Below, piece after piece: positions 9,101 through 17,657 of a stretch of 64,000 bases of DNA. Within the stretch, counting starts at the first letter, position 1, and each line of letters opens with the position of its first letter. The position numbers were made by a program, and so were the translations under genes. The notes beneath the pieces are model-generated. The model did no database searches, had not been told where the DNA came from, and was given only the letters and a program-made list of their open reading frames with translations. The DNA is from DAISIL01 sp036822015 (GTDB lineage: Bacteria > Bacteroidota > Bacteroidia > Cytophagales > Bernardetiaceae), in contig DAISIL010000006.1 in the NCBI GenBank assembly GCA_036822015.1, positions 36,170 to 100,169 on the forward strand, in the 5' to 3' direction.

Positions 9101-10059
9101 ATGCTGTAATCGCCCGTCGCGATGAGGCGTGCCTGGGCGATGATTTCTTTAAAATTCTGGATCATCTGGTTGATGGCCAGGGCGAGTTCGTCGTCGGAGC
9201 TACGGGGCTTGACGTTTTGGGAGAGGTCTCCCTGGGCGATCTTGTTGGCCAGCTGGGTGATGGCTCGGAGTTGCTCCACCAGGCTCTGGATGGAGGCATA
9301 AATCCCCGTTTGTCCTTTTTCGGAGAAAGCAATGTTGAGATCACCCTGGGATACCCGACGGGTGATCTCGGCGATTTCGGCAGGCTCTCCGCCCACCTGC
9401 TTACGGACGGTAGAGATAATCAGACCAGCAATAAAAGCACTCATAATCAATGAGATAAAACTCATTGCCCCGATCAGCCAGGTAGAGGTGGTATAGATGC
9501 GCTTGCTCTGCTCGGCAGCCTGAACGCCGAGCTTCTGGTCGCGCTCGAGAAGCTGACTGATCTGCCGGTTGGCTTCGCTGAAAGGCGGAAAGACTTTCAG
9601 TTGTAACTCCTGCAAGGCCATGTACTTGTTGTTGTCTTTGGAGATCATCAGGACGCTATCGGCGGCGGCCAAAAACTGCCCGTTGGTTTGGATGTACTTT
9701 TGTAAAAGGGGTTGATTGTCGGGGTCATCGCCCCGCAAGCGGAGCAAATCGGTATAGCGTTGGGCTTCCTGCTCGGTTTGGGTGCGGAGGCGTTCGATGC
9801 GTTGTTCATAGGTTTGCATCTTGACTTCGGAGAGTTCAAAGATGTGTTGCTGCTCTTGAAGCATCAGGTCAAAGTTGCCGGCATTGAGGTTGGCCAGGGT
9901 GTAGAGGCTCGGCATCCAGTTTTCGCTGATGCGCAGGGCTACGTCCTGTACCTGTTGCAAACGCAGGATGGCAAAAATATTGACCCCAATGGAGAGGGTC
10001 AGGATGAGGGCAAAGCCTACGATGAGTTTGCCGGCCAGGGTTTGGAAATATGCTTTCAT
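6178..10059 (-). CDS. Hybrid sensor histidine kinase with HAMP, GAF and three receiver domains
   Basis: A 1293-residue membrane kinase. In order: TM1 (about 11-33), an extracytoplasmic four-helix sensor (34-190), TM2 (192-216), two HAMP-type segments (about 216-345), a GAF domain (about 360-510), a coiled coil (515-590), HisKA with His593 in NMSHELRTPLNS, an HATPase domain (NAFKFT, DTGIGIPED, GTGLGLSIA, to about 808), then three receivers with acceptor Asp912, Asp1034 and Asp1225. A Gln/Glu-rich coiled coil (1105-1155) precedes the last receiver. The multiple receivers suggest a phosphorelay or competing inputs. The divergent neighbour is a receiver-SpoIIE phosphatase, a likely output partner. 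The stop codon abuts tRNA-Ser. The stimulus is unknown. Confidence 0.93.
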   Translation of the reverse strand: MKAYFQTLAGKLIVGFALILTLSIGVNIFAILRLQQVQDVALRISENWMPSLYTLANLNAGNFDLMLQEQQHIFELSEVKMQTYEQRIERLRTQTEQEAQRYTDLLRLRGDDPDNQPLLQKYIQTNGQFLAAADSVLMISKDNNKYMALQELQLKVFPPFSEANRQISQLLERDQKLGVQAAEQSKRIYTTSTWLIGAMSFISLIMSAFIAGLIISTVRKQVGGEPAEIAEITRRVSQGDLNIAFSEKGQTGIYASIQSLVEQLRAITQLANKIAQGDLSQNVKPRSSDDELALAINQMIQNFKEIIAQARLIATGDYSINIRRRGAHDELGAALQAMALNLRQSKTDTEAQNWLKDGINELGQKLSGQLSFREISQKAVGFLARYINAGQGVLYIFDPDHNDLKLYGTYAFTERNSLSNRYVLGQGIIGQVALEQSPILLKNIHRDERAIQTGTLDEAPLNSFAFPLLFENELQGVIELSSFEPFTDVQRDFLLQASQMIATYLSSVRQTERIKGLLAISEEATRNAETRAQEIEAANTQLEEQRHKLQQQSEELRQRNQSLIQAKEELDRRADELEISNRYKSEFLANMSHELRTPLNSIIMLSKMLAKNDAKNLIEKDVKKAQIINKSGEELLRLINDILDLSKIEAGRMALHTTEFTPKSLLDEMHDLFHGIAQEKKIKFNVIDELNQPLKTDRDRLSQIIRNFLSNAFKFTPKGQVTLAIKPYADDPQKIAISVSDTGIGIPEDKQQEVFEAFKQVDGSVSREFGGTGLGLSIARELSRLLQGEIVLESNPGKGSTFTLIIAREIDQTLLDADGVPVFIKKQTGQAQHVQLVHVSPPSSGIRREIADDRQKLQEKDRVILIVEDEAKFAEGMAEVIREENFKVIIAQNAQEGIELAKRYQPNGIMLDLGLPDVQGNDALERFKAVKEIRHIPIEVVSAQDKDLTVLKRGAIGFLQKPVHEKDLKNAIAEIRALSEKKIKDLLIVEDDEVQLAHITKLLAGDDVRVKGVKSRALAIQALQERRYDGAIIDLALTDGDGYEVCKYIQSRFPKVATIVYTAKNLSPEEERKIRQATQSILLKSQSSEAELQDEVALFLHRMGKEVKREVQVKEQIKEQAQQAQERSSSKARLEAKVRELEAQKQQQEQGKATDLAAQGQRGNDQESRQKIKDKQILVVDDDIRNIFVIASALENFEAVILEALNGNEALRVLDEEQVSLVMMDSVMPEMDGLEAMRQIRANPRTRDLPIIAITGKVQPEDQQACLEAGANDFISKPVDYDELLQKVCRWIR

Positions 10060-10196
10060 ATCAAAAGGTAAAACCTATGTATGCGCAATTACGTACAAAT
10101 TGTGTGCATTTCTTGCCCGAGAGGCCCAAAAAGTTTTTCGCTTCGGCATTGGTTTTGCCAATGATTTATTCCAAACAAACTTGACAACTACTACCG

Positions 10197-11468
10197 ATGT
10201 CCACTATTTTACTTGTCGTTGATGACGAACCCGACGTACAGCTACTGGTCAAACAAAAGTTTCGTCGTCAGATCAGGGACGGAAAATACACGTTTATCTT
10301 TGCGGCTAACGGTGTTGATGCCCTCGAAAAACTCAAGCACAACCCCGACGTGGACGTGGTGTTGTGTGATGTCAATATGCCCCAAATGGACGGCATCACG
10401 CTGCTCTCCAAGACCCGAAAAGTAAGCCAAACCGTGCAGACCATCATCGTCTCGGCTTACGGGGATATGCGCAACATCCGCAGGGCGATGAATCACGGTG
10501 CTTTTGATTTTGTTACGAAACCTATCAATTTTAATGACTTAGGAGCTACCATCGACAAAACCATCCAGCACGTCCGGCAGCTCAAAGAAGCCATCTCCGA
10601 AAAAGAAAAACTCTACCGACAACTCGAACGCCACAGCGAAATGCTCGAGGAAACGGTAGAGCAACGCACCGCCGAAATCGAAGCCCAAAAGCGCGTCATC
10701 GAAATCAAGAACCAGCATATCATCGAGAGTATCAATTACGCCAAACGCATCCAGGAATCCATCCTGCCTCCTTCGGATACCATCCAACAAATCCTGCCCG
10801 AGTCGTTCATTCTCTTCCAGCCCAAGGACATCGTCAGTGGGGATTTTTATTGGATGCACCAAACCGACAAGGGGCAGATACTCATCACGGCCGTCGATTG
10901 CACCGGACACGGCGTACCTGGGGCATTTATGAGCCTGATCGGCAATGACTTACTCAACCTTATCGTCAAAGCCAAAAACATCACCGAACCCGAGCATATC
11001 CTCGAAGAACTCCACCGAGGCGTGCGCCACGTCCTGAACCAGGAGAACGGAAAGAGCCGCGATGGTATGGATTTGTCCTTCTGTTCCATCGACCTGACCA
11101 ACAAACAGATGCACTTTGCCGGTGCCAGGAATCCCCTCGTGATCGTCCGGGAGGGCAACATGGAGATCATCAAAGGCGACAAAAAATCCGTTGGCGGGAC
11201 GCGCTCCGACGATACCCTCACCTTTACCCGCCATACCATCTCGCTAGAAAAACCAGCCATGTATTACATCTTCTCCGATGGGTATCAGGATCAGTTTGGC
11301 GGCGAAAACGGGCAAAAGTACCTCACCAAAAACTTCCGCAAACTCCTCCTGGCCATCCATCACCTGCCCATACCAGAACAGGAACAAATCCTGACCCAAG
11401 AACTCAGCGACTGGCGCGGCAGCTATCCCCAGGTCGATGACATCCTCGTGATCGGGATGCGACTCTGA
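10197..11468 (+). CDS. Response regulator with SpoIIE-type PP2C phosphatase output domain
   Basis: A 423-residue soluble protein. The N-terminal receiver domain (1-120) has VVDDEPD, acceptor Asp58 in VLCDVNMPQMDG and the conserved Lys of FVTKPIN. A coiled coil (about 125-180) leads to a SpoIIE/PP2C phosphatase domain (about 195-423) with DIVSGDFYW, DCTGHGVPGAFMS and FSDGYQDQFGG, which supply the metal-binding acidic residues. Such proteins dephosphorylate anti-anti-sigma-type partners when their receiver is phosphorylated. It is transcribed divergently from the hybrid kinase, its probable regulator. The gene for the PLP enzyme follows after 8 nt. The target protein is not identifiable here. 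Confidence 0.92.
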   Translation: MSTILLVVDDEPDVQLLVKQKFRRQIRDGKYTFIFAANGVDALEKLKHNPDVDVVLCDVNMPQMDGITLLSKTRKVSQTVQTIIVSAYGDMRNIRRAMNHGAFDFVTKPINFNDLGATIDKTIQHVRQLKEAISEKEKLYRQLERHSEMLEETVEQRTAEIEAQKRVIEIKNQHIIESINYAKRIQESILPPSDTIQQILPESFILFQPKDIVSGDFYWMHQTDKGQILITAVDCTGHGVPGAFMSLIGNDLLNLIVKAKNITEPEHILEELHRGVRHVLNQENGKSRDGMDLSFCSIDLTNKQMHFAGARNPLVIVREGNMEIIKGDKKSVGGTRSDDTLTFTRHTISLEKPAMYYIFSDGYQDQFGGENGQKYLTKNFRKLLLAIHHLPIPEQEQILTQELSDWRGSYPQVDDILVIGMRL

Positions 11469-11476
11469 TAGTACAT

Positions 11477-12373
11477 ATGATCCACGATTTTTTTGCCGCC
11501 TATACACCCCCACCGGCTACGCCGCTGCTCCAACAAAACGGCGTGCGGCTATGGCTCAAACGCCTGGACTTATCCCACCCACAACTCTCGGGCAACAAGT
11601 GGTACAAACTTTGGCACAACCTCACGGCCGCCCAAGCGCAAGGACATACGCGCTTGCTCACCTTTGGGGGAGCGTACTCCAACCACATCGTGGCTACGGC
11701 TAAGGCCGGCGAACTTTTTGGTTTTCAAACGATTGGTCTGATACGTGGTGAAGAAAACCTACCCCTAAATCCGGCCTTACGGAGGGCGAAACAGTCGGGG
11801 ATGGCATTGGTGTACATCAGTCGTGGGACATATCGCCTTCGGCATGACCCCGAGTGGCTGGCCAGCTTGCCCGAGCGTTTTGGGGCGCATTACCTGATAC
11901 CCGAAGGGGGAAGCAACGGCTTGGCTTTGGAGGGATGTCGCCATATCTTGACTTCGGAGGAGTACGCGCACTTCGATCATGTGGCCGTGTCGATGGGGAC
12001 AGGCGGAACGCTGGCTGGGCTACTGCTTGGCAGTACGCGCCCCAATCAGATCATGGGCTTTTCGTCCTTGAAAGGTGGAGGTTTTTTGCGGGAAAGCGTC
12101 CGAGAACATCTTGCAGACTATGCTCGGATTTTTGGGCGAGAGCCTGCCGTCCCGTCCTGGCAACTGCACACGGATTACGCCCTGGGTGGCTTTGCCAAAC
12201 GGCCGCCGGAGTTATTGCGTTTTTTACAGGATGTTGAGCAGGCGTATGGGATCGCTCTGGAGGGGGTGTATGTGGGTAAGCTACTCTACGGCCTCCTGGA
12301 TATGATCGAGGCTGGGCATTTTCCCGTAGGGTCTGATGTGTTGGCTGTGGTTACGGGACGGCCGCTGGAGTAG
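11477..12373 (+). CDS. D-cysteine desulfhydrase / ACC deaminase family PLP enzyme
   Basis: A 298-residue fold-type II pyridoxal-phosphate enzyme. Lys41 in LSGNKWYKL is the likely Schiff-base lysine. LTFGGAYSNHI supplies the phosphate/substrate loop, PEGGSNGLALEG and SMGTGGTLAGLLLG the cofactor phosphate site. Members deaminate 1-aminocyclopropane-1-carboxylate or desulfurate D-cysteine; the substrate cannot be told from sequence. In Bacteroidota most are annotated as D-cysteine desulfhydrase-like. It lies 8 nt behind the receiver-phosphatase gene and overlaps the convergent TPR-phosphatase gene tail to tail by 23 nt. Confidence 0.88.
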   Translation: MIHDFFAAYTPPPATPLLQQNGVRLWLKRLDLSHPQLSGNKWYKLWHNLTAAQAQGHTRLLTFGGAYSNHIVATAKAGELFGFQTIGLIRGEENLPLNPALRRAKQSGMALVYISRGTYRLRHDPEWLASLPERFGAHYLIPEGGSNGLALEGCRHILTSEEYAHFDHVAVSMGTGGTLAGLLLGSTRPNQIMGFSSLKGGGFLRESVREHLADYARIFGREPAVPSWQLHTDYALGGFAKRPPELLRFLQDVEQAYGIALEGVYVGKLLYGLLDMIEAGHFPVGSDVLAVVTGRPLE

Positions 12374-14306
12374 GCTCGGGGATGTGTTGTTGGCCTACTT
12401 TCCCTCCGATCAGCAAAATATCGTCAATTTGTGGGGTCTGGCCCATCCAGTCGCGGAGCGTCTGATCGAAGCGCTCAAACTGCGTTTGGGCGGGTAAGGT
12501 GTGCCAGTCGAAGCAACAGGCTTTGAGGCGTTTGGTCATAAACTTTCGGTCGCTCTTGCCCCCAAACTGATCCGGATAGCCATCGGAGAAGATATAAAAA
12601 GCCAGCGGGGCATCCCGAAAAGAGATCGTGTGGGCGTCAAAATCTAGTTGGCTTGTCTTGCCTTTTCGGTAGCCACCAATGGCGTATCGGTTGCCCTTGA
12701 TTACTTGTAGCTCATTGTTTTGTGCATATACCAACGGACGGTTAGCACCCGCGAAGTGGAGCGTCTGTTGGGGTAGGTCGATGCTGACCAGGGCCATATC
12801 CATCCCGTCTTTGTTCTCCGTTTTGTCTTGATGCAAAGACTCGACAACGCCTTGGTGCAAAGCGGAGAGGATCAGGTCGGGGGCCGTGATGCCCTGCGTC
12901 TTGACGATGGTGTCCAGGATGTTGTTGCCGATCATGGACATAAACGCGCCCGGTACGCCGTGTCCAGTACAATCGACGGCAGCGATCAAAATTTTGCCGT
13001 TTTTTTGGGCGTACCAATAAAAATCACCGCTGACAATATCTCGTGGTCTAAACAAAATGAAAGATTCGGGGATCAAATCTTGCAAGGTGTAGCTGCGCGT
13101 GAGCATGGCTGCCTGGATGCGCTGGGCATAGTTGATGCTTTGGGTGATCTGGAGGTTTTTGTCTTCGATGTCCTCAAAGGCTGTTTGGAGGGCCTGGCTT
13201 TGGGCCATGATTTTGTCGCGCTGGGAGGATATTTCTTCGTTTTGGAGGCTGACCTTATGGTTTTGCTCTTTGAGTTGGGTGTTGATGCGCTTTTTCTGTT
13301 GGTAGTTACGGTAGAGAAAAAACGAAAAAACGAGGATCAAGAGAAACCCGCCAATAAAAGCATTACGGACTAGCTCGGCCTGGGCCAGCTGGGCATCCAG
13401 GAGGCGTTGGCGTTCTTTGGCTTCAATGGCTTCGAGCTTTTTGATGCGTTCTTGTTGCTTGAAATACATCACCTCGAGTTCTTGTCGGTTCAGGGAGGCT
13501 AAGAGGCTTTTTTGGGTGGAGTCGTAGGAGGCAATGCGCTGATCTTTGCGCTGGATTTCGAGTTCTTTGTTGCGTTTTTCGGCTTCGGCGAGTTGGGCGC
13601 GTAGGCGGGCGGCTTCGGCTTCGGCTTGGGTTTGGGCGATGCGATCATCTTGTACTTTTTCGTGGAAAGTACGGTAGAGTTCAAAATAATAGATGGACTT
13701 CTCGGAGTTGCCGGCTTTTTCGTGGGTCTCGGAGAGCATCCCGTAGCAGCTTTTCATCTGATCGGGGTCATTGAGGCTACGGGCGATGTCGAGGGCTTCT
13801 TCGAGTTGGGTAACGGACTCCTGGTAGCGTTGGAGGTTGTTCAGGACGACGGATAGGTTGATGAGTGCCGAGATCATCCCGATCTTTTCTTTGTTGGCGC
13901 GTCGGGCGGAGAGGGTGCGCTGGAAGTACTCGTAGGCTTGCTCAAAGTTGCCGAGGTCGGAGTGGAGCATCCCGAGGTTGTTGTGGATGGCGGCGATGCC
14001 GTTTTTGTTATCGAGGTAGCGGTTGAGTTCGAGGGAGTTTTCGTAGTGGACAATCGCCGAGCGGTAGTCGTTGTGGTTCCAGTAGATGAGGGCGATGTCG
14101 TTTTGGTAGCGGGAGGCTTCTTTTTTGTCGCCGCGTTCTTGCCACTCTTTGGAGAGCTGGGTGTATTTGTCGATCAGGACGCTATCTTGCCGCGAAAGGG
14201 GATAGAGCCGCACCTCCTTTTGTGCCAAAGCAGGCTGAAAACCCACCCAACAGCACAGGAGCAACCCATAACCCAACCCAAGCAAGTTTTTCCAGACCCT
14301 TTGCAT
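12351..14306 (-). CDS. TPR membrane protein with SpoIIE-type PP2C phosphatase domain
   Basis: A 651-residue protein with a signal peptide (to about residue 28, ending PALAQ), tetratricopeptide repeats (about 45-230; NNLGMLHSDLGNF and similar), a long coiled coil (230-310), one membrane helix (about 313-333), another coiled coil, then a SpoIIE/PP2C domain (about 395-640) with DIVSGDFYW, DCTGHGVPGAFMS and FSDGYPDQFGG. The phosphatase domain is close to that of the receiver-phosphatase at 10197-11468. Periplasmic TPRs probably sense a partner and set phosphatase activity inside the cell. A TAGTTTTG promoter element (14311-14318) is only 4 nt from the ATG. Confidence 0.92.
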   Translation of the reverse strand: MQRVWKNLLGLGYGLLLCCWVGFQPALAQKEVRLYPLSRQDSVLIDKYTQLSKEWQERGDKKEASRYQNDIALIYWNHNDYRSAIVHYENSLELNRYLDNKNGIAAIHNNLGMLHSDLGNFEQAYEYFQRTLSARRANKEKIGMISALINLSVVLNNLQRYQESVTQLEEALDIARSLNDPDQMKSCYGMLSETHEKAGNSEKSIYYFELYRTFHEKVQDDRIAQTQAEAEAARLRAQLAEAEKRNKELEIQRKDQRIASYDSTQKSLLASLNRQELEVMYFKQQERIKKLEAIEAKERQRLLDAQLAQAELVRNAFIGGFLLILVFSFFLYRNYQQKKRINTQLKEQNHKVSLQNEEISSQRDKIMAQSQALQTAFEDIEDKNLQITQSINYAQRIQAAMLTRSYTLQDLIPESFILFRPRDIVSGDFYWYAQKNGKILIAAVDCTGHGVPGAFMSMIGNNILDTIVKTQGITAPDLILSALHQGVVESLHQDKTENKDGMDMALVSIDLPQQTLHFAGANRPLVYAQNNELQVIKGNRYAIGGYRKGKTSQLDFDAHTISFRDAPLAFYIFSDGYPDQFGGKSDRKFMTKRLKACCFDWHTLPAQTQFERFDQTLRDWMGQTPQIDDILLIGGKVGQQHIPEPTPAAVP

Positions 14307-14310
14307 TAAG

Positions 14311-14318
14311 CAAAACTA
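14311..14318 (-). promoter_or_regulatory. TAnnTTTG -7 element for the TPR-SpoIIE gene
   Basis: On the minus strand this reads TAGTTTTG and ends 4 nt before the ATG at 14306, implying a very short or absent leader. Confidence 0.5.
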
Positions 14319-14342
14319 ATCAATTTGCGATAAGCAAAGAAA

Positions 14343-14531
14343 TCAATTTTGCTTTTCTTTCACTTCAAGAACCGCGCTTTTGAGCTGGGCCATCCGTTCG
14401 GTAAGTGCTTTGAAGCCCTCCCCAACAGTCGAAGATACCCCTCGGGGAGGGATCGACTGCCGTTGGGCTTCGGCCAGGAAGAGTTGTTCTTGTAGAGCGG
14501 CCAGGGCATGGCTGGCTTTCTGGAAGTCCAC
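14343..14531 (-). CDS. Small hypothetical protein downstream of lipA
   Basis: A 62-residue, probably all-helical protein (MDFQKASHALAALQEQLFL, then MAQLKSAVLEVKEKQ) without recognised family, signal peptide or membrane segment. Its start lies 4 nt after the lipA stop on the same strand, which is the main evidence for it being real. No function can be assigned. Confidence 0.5.
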   Translation of the reverse strand: MDFQKASHALAALQEQLFLAEAQRQSIPPRGVSSTVGEGFKALTERMAQLKSAVLEVKEKQN

Positions 14532-14535
14532 TGGA

Positions 14536-15426
14536 TCAGATATTTACGTGTCGCTCGGCATGATAGGAGGAGCGTACCAGGGGGCCTGATTCGACGTATT
14601 TCAAGCCGCGTTTGCGTCCCTCTTCGGCATAGTGGGCAAACTGATCTGGATGGACGTACTCGGCTACGGGAAGGTGCATTTTGGTCGGTTGGAGGTACTG
14701 CCCAATCGTGAGGACATCGCAGCCGTTCTGGGCCAGGTCATCCATGATCTGATAGACCTGCTCGGGCGTTTCGCCTAAGCCTACCATGATTCCCGATTTG
14801 GTGCGCTTGCCGTAGGCTTTGGTGCGTCGGATTTGCTCTAAGCTACGCTGATAGCGTGCCTGCGGGCGCACTTTGCGGTAGAGGGCTTCGACGGTTTCCA
14901 TGTTGTGGGAGACCACCTCCTGCCCCGCCGAGATCATGCGTTCGAGGGCATCCCAGGAGGCTTTTACGTCTGGGATGAGTGTTTCGATAGTTGTTTGGGG
15001 AGATAGCTCCTTGATGGCTACTACGGTCTGATACCAGATTTCGGCACCACGATCGGCGCGTTCGTCCCGATTGACCGACGTTAGGACGGCGTGTTTGACC
15101 TCCATTTGTAGGATGGCTTCGGCCACGCGGCGGGGTTCGTCTTCATCGTACTCGGGTGGGCGGCCTGTCTGGACGGCACAAAACGAGCATCCCCGCGTAC
15201 AAACATTGCCCAGGATCATAAATGTTGCCGTACCAGCACCCCAACACTCACCCATGTTGGGACAGTTGCCGCTCTCACAGATGGTGTGTAACTTGTACGT
15301 ATCTACGAGTTGGCGGACGTGTTTGTAGTTTTTGCCCGAAGGCAACTTAACCCGCAACCAATCTGGGCGGCCCGATTTGGTGGGATGTTCGGGGGAGAGT
15401 ACCGGCAAATCAATCATATCTTTCAA
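14536..15426 (-). CDS. lipA: Lipoyl synthase
   Basis: A radical-SAM enzyme that inserts two sulfurs into protein-bound octanoyl groups to make lipoate for 2-oxoacid dehydrogenases and the glycine cleavage system. The auxiliary iron-sulfur cluster motif CESGNCPNMGEC (from about residue 50) and the radical-SAM motif CTRGCSFC are intact, and the C-terminal RSSY, whose Ser ligates the auxiliary cluster, is present in PLVRSSYHAE. 296 residues is normal. The start overlaps the upstream membrane protein by 4 nt (ATGA), indicating translational coupling. Confidence 0.96.
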   Translation of the reverse strand: MKDMIDLPVLSPEHPTKSGRPDWLRVKLPSGKNYKHVRQLVDTYKLHTICESGNCPNMGECWGAGTATFMILGNVCTRGCSFCAVQTGRPPEYDEDEPRRVAEAILQMEVKHAVLTSVNRDERADRGAEIWYQTVVAIKELSPQTTIETLIPDVKASWDALERMISAGQEVVSHNMETVEALYRKVRPQARYQRSLEQIRRTKAYGKRTKSGIMVGLGETPEQVYQIMDDLAQNGCDVLTIGQYLQPTKMHLPVAEYVHPDQFAHYAEEGRKRGLKYVESGPLVRSSYHAERHVNI

Positions 15427-16142
15427 TAGTTATTGAATCCATAGAAAATATTAACAAAAATACTAGAAAAAAACGAGCGGTTTTGGGCCAGCGGCATCAT
15501 CTGTACCGTTTGGTTGAAGCCGTCGAGCATCAGCCCAGCTTCTACGCCCAATACCTGCGATTTGGTACCGCTGTACTCGAGCAAGGCAGAGAGTTTGAGT
15601 GATCCCCCCAAGCGAAAGCGCATATCCGAAAGTGCCTCAAAGGGTGTCCCTGATCCCCGAATGAACTCAAAACTGTGTATATCAGGATCATATTGCACCC
15701 GACGCTCTAAGCGGTTTTGCTCATAGACGATCACGTAGGGAATCACCATACCAAACGTAGGCCCTGCTGCTGCTACCCCGCTTACCTGTACGCCCCGCTC
15801 CCGAGCTTTCTGAAAAAAGATCATCTCCCGCCCATATTGCGGTCGCCACACAAAGAAATAATTTTGCTTGCCCGGCACAAAGAACTCCCCCGTCAGGAGG
15901 CTCGAGAGACGCTCCTCCTTGGGGTGCTTGATCTCGACGAGTTCTAATGAAAAATGATGATACTGTTTGTCTTTTATTTGGCGGGCATAGCGGCCACTGA
16001 TGCCGCCGATCAAGCCTCCCTGGGTGTTGAGATTGACCCCATAGCTGACCTGGGAGCGATAAAACTCCTCCGACTGCCCGTACAGCACAGCCGGCCATCC
16101 TACACATACGCACACAAAGAAACAAAGCAGTTGTTGCAACAC
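15423..16142 (-). CDS. Exported protein, probable outer-membrane beta-barrel
   Basis: 239 residues with a signal peptide (LLCFFVCVCVGWPAVLYGQ). The body has alternating hydrophobic residues and many Gly and aromatic residues (NTQGGLIGGISGRYARQ, HHFSLELVEI), and it ends in SIFVNIFYGFNNY, typical of small outer-membrane barrels. Its family has no known function. It overlaps lipA by 4 nt and forms an operon with it; the pairing may be conserved but does not by itself say what the protein does. Confidence 0.75.
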   Translation of the reverse strand: MLQQLLCFFVCVCVGWPAVLYGQSEEFYRSQVSYGVNLNTQGGLIGGISGRYARQIKDKQYHHFSLELVEIKHPKEERLSSLLTGEFFVPGKQNYFFVWRPQYGREMIFFQKARERGVQVSGVAAAGPTFGMVIPYVIVYEQNRLERRVQYDPDIHSFEFIRGSGTPFEALSDMRFRLGGSLKLSALLEYSGTKSQVLGVEAGLMLDGFNQTVQMMPLAQNRSFFSSIFVNIFYGFNNY

Positions 16143-16217
16143 GGATTCCTGGATTGATCTACGTTATCAAATGTACAGATAAAAACGGGATTGTACCCCA
16201 AGATGTTCCCTGTTTTT

Positions 16218-17591
16218 TTAGAGTTCTTTGATCGCCATGCGTAGCTGTCCCTGGGCCCGGATGCGCACCTCCAAGCCTTCGGGGCCGAGGTGGATGGTTT
16301 CGGGCAAGACAACAAACTGATCCAGTTGTAGGTCGATTTTTTCGCCGACGGGACTTTTTTGGATGCCTTGTTGGATCAGCTGGGGGATTTCCTGGAGGCG
16401 GTTGGTGAGCGAAACGCGCAGCCGTGACTGGATTTCCTCCTTGAACGTATCGTGTAGGAGCCAATCGGCGGTTTGGAGGAGGCTTTCCTCCGAGTCCAGG
16501 TCAAAGTCAAAGTCTTGAATTTGTAGGGAGGTATCGGCGGGTTCGTAGTGGGGTTTGCCGCGCAGATAAACGGTTCCACGGGTATCACCCTTGACCTTAA
16601 CGGCAAAGATGAGTTTGTCCTGGGCGGGCCAGACCTCGGCTTTTCGGATCTGGATGGTATAGCCTTCGGCACTAAGCCTTTGCCCTTTGAGCTGTTCTCC
16701 GATCAGTCGGTTGATGTCTTTGTAACTTACTCGGCTGAAGAGATAGATGTCAAAGTCGCTGTTTTCTTCTGATTCGGGGGGGCTAAGGTTGGGGAGCGGG
16801 CGGGCATCGGCGGATGTATGTTGGGGTTCTCCCAGGAGGGTTTCCAGGAAGAGATGCACCCGAAGGCGGAGCTGGAGTTGGTCATGGGTGCCGGTGATTT
16901 TTCCGAGCGATAAGGACTGGGGCAGGAGGCGTATCCATATTTTTTCTACTTTTTTGTTGATGAGTATTGGTTTTTGGATGTCAGCCCAAAGTTTTTCGAT
17001 GAGGGGTTTGATGTTGGCTTCTTTGTAGATGATTTGGTCGATGAGTTGCTCGAGTTCGGGTTGTTTTTTTTCGAGGACTTTGCTCACCACGCCACCCAGG
17101 GGGATGTTGAGAAAGGCGACTTTGACGGTGGGTTTTTTGATCCACTCGATGCGTTGCGATTGGGTGCGGGTCTTCAAACGCCAATCTGGGGTGAGGGCAA
17201 GGCTAGACCGAAAATGCAGGCGCAGGATCATATCGCTTGTCTTTTCACCGATCAGTTTGGCTTTGTATTGGGCGGCTACGTGTAGGGTGATGTGGTGGTC
17301 GATCTGGTTGCCTTGCATCCGTAAGGCCAGCGGCTCGGCTTTGGTGATGAGGAGCTTGAGTTGATCGCCTTCGTAGCTATCGTCGCGGTAGATTTCGTCT
17401 TTGATGGCTTCGTTGATCTTGGCTTCCAGGTCGCGTAAGGGCAAAGCCAAAGGCAGATTGACATAAGACAACTTAGGTTCGAGGGACTGCTCGGGGATGA
17501 TCTCCGGTGGCCGCTCTGGCTTAATATCCGAACAAGCTACCCACCACAGGCTTAGGTAGCCGTATAGTAAGATTGTCCATCTGTTGCGCAT
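16218..17591 (-). CDS. DUF4403 family lipoprotein
   Basis: About 457 residues from the ATG at 17591. A longer frame to 17633 puts 14 polar residues in front of the signal peptide and was rejected. The N-terminus MRNRWTILLYGYLSLWWVAC is a lipoprotein signal with the lipobox Cys in VACSD. The rest matches the DUF4403 pattern: a repeated beta-alpha lipid-transfer-like (TULIP-like) layout with motifs YVNLPLALPLRDLEAKINEA and, in the second half, FSRVSYKDINRLIGEQLKGQ. Function is unknown; binding of a hydrophobic ligand in the envelope is a guess from fold. A TATCTTTG element lies at 17631-17638. Confidence 0.85.
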   Translation of the reverse strand: MRNRWTILLYGYLSLWWVACSDIKPERPPEIIPEQSLEPKLSYVNLPLALPLRDLEAKINEAIKDEIYRDDSYEGDQLKLLITKAEPLALRMQGNQIDHHITLHVAAQYKAKLIGEKTSDMILRLHFRSSLALTPDWRLKTRTQSQRIEWIKKPTVKVAFLNIPLGGVVSKVLEKKQPELEQLIDQIIYKEANIKPLIEKLWADIQKPILINKKVEKIWIRLLPQSLSLGKITGTHDQLQLRLRVHLFLETLLGEPQHTSADARPLPNLSPPESEENSDFDIYLFSRVSYKDINRLIGEQLKGQRLSAEGYTIQIRKAEVWPAQDKLIFAVKVKGDTRGTVYLRGKPHYEPADTSLQIQDFDFDLDSEESLLQTADWLLHDTFKEEIQSRLRVSLTNRLQEIPQLIQQGIQKSPVGEKIDLQLDQFVVLPETIHLGPEGLEVRIRAQGQLRMAIKEL

Positions 17592-17620
17592 AGCTTTTGT
17601 TTTTTGGGTATATTGTTGTG

Positions 17621-17651
17621 TTGCAATACTCAAAGATAAGATTTAATTTTG
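17621..17651 (+). promoter_or_regulatory. Promoter of the AI-2E family permease gene
   Basis: TTG at 17621-17623 and TAATTTTG at 17644-17651 are separated by 20 nt, the expected -33/-7 spacing. The -7 element ends 6 nt before the ATG at 17658. It overlaps the divergent promoter of the DUF4403 gene (TATCTTTG on the minus strand at 17631-17638). Confidence 0.55.
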
Positions 17652-17657
17652 ATCCGT

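Noticed and set aside
8725..9453. 242-codon plus-strand frame antisense to the hybrid kinase
   Set aside because: Composition is that of a shadow of the helical kinase region; no motif or start context, and the minus-strand protein is fully supported.
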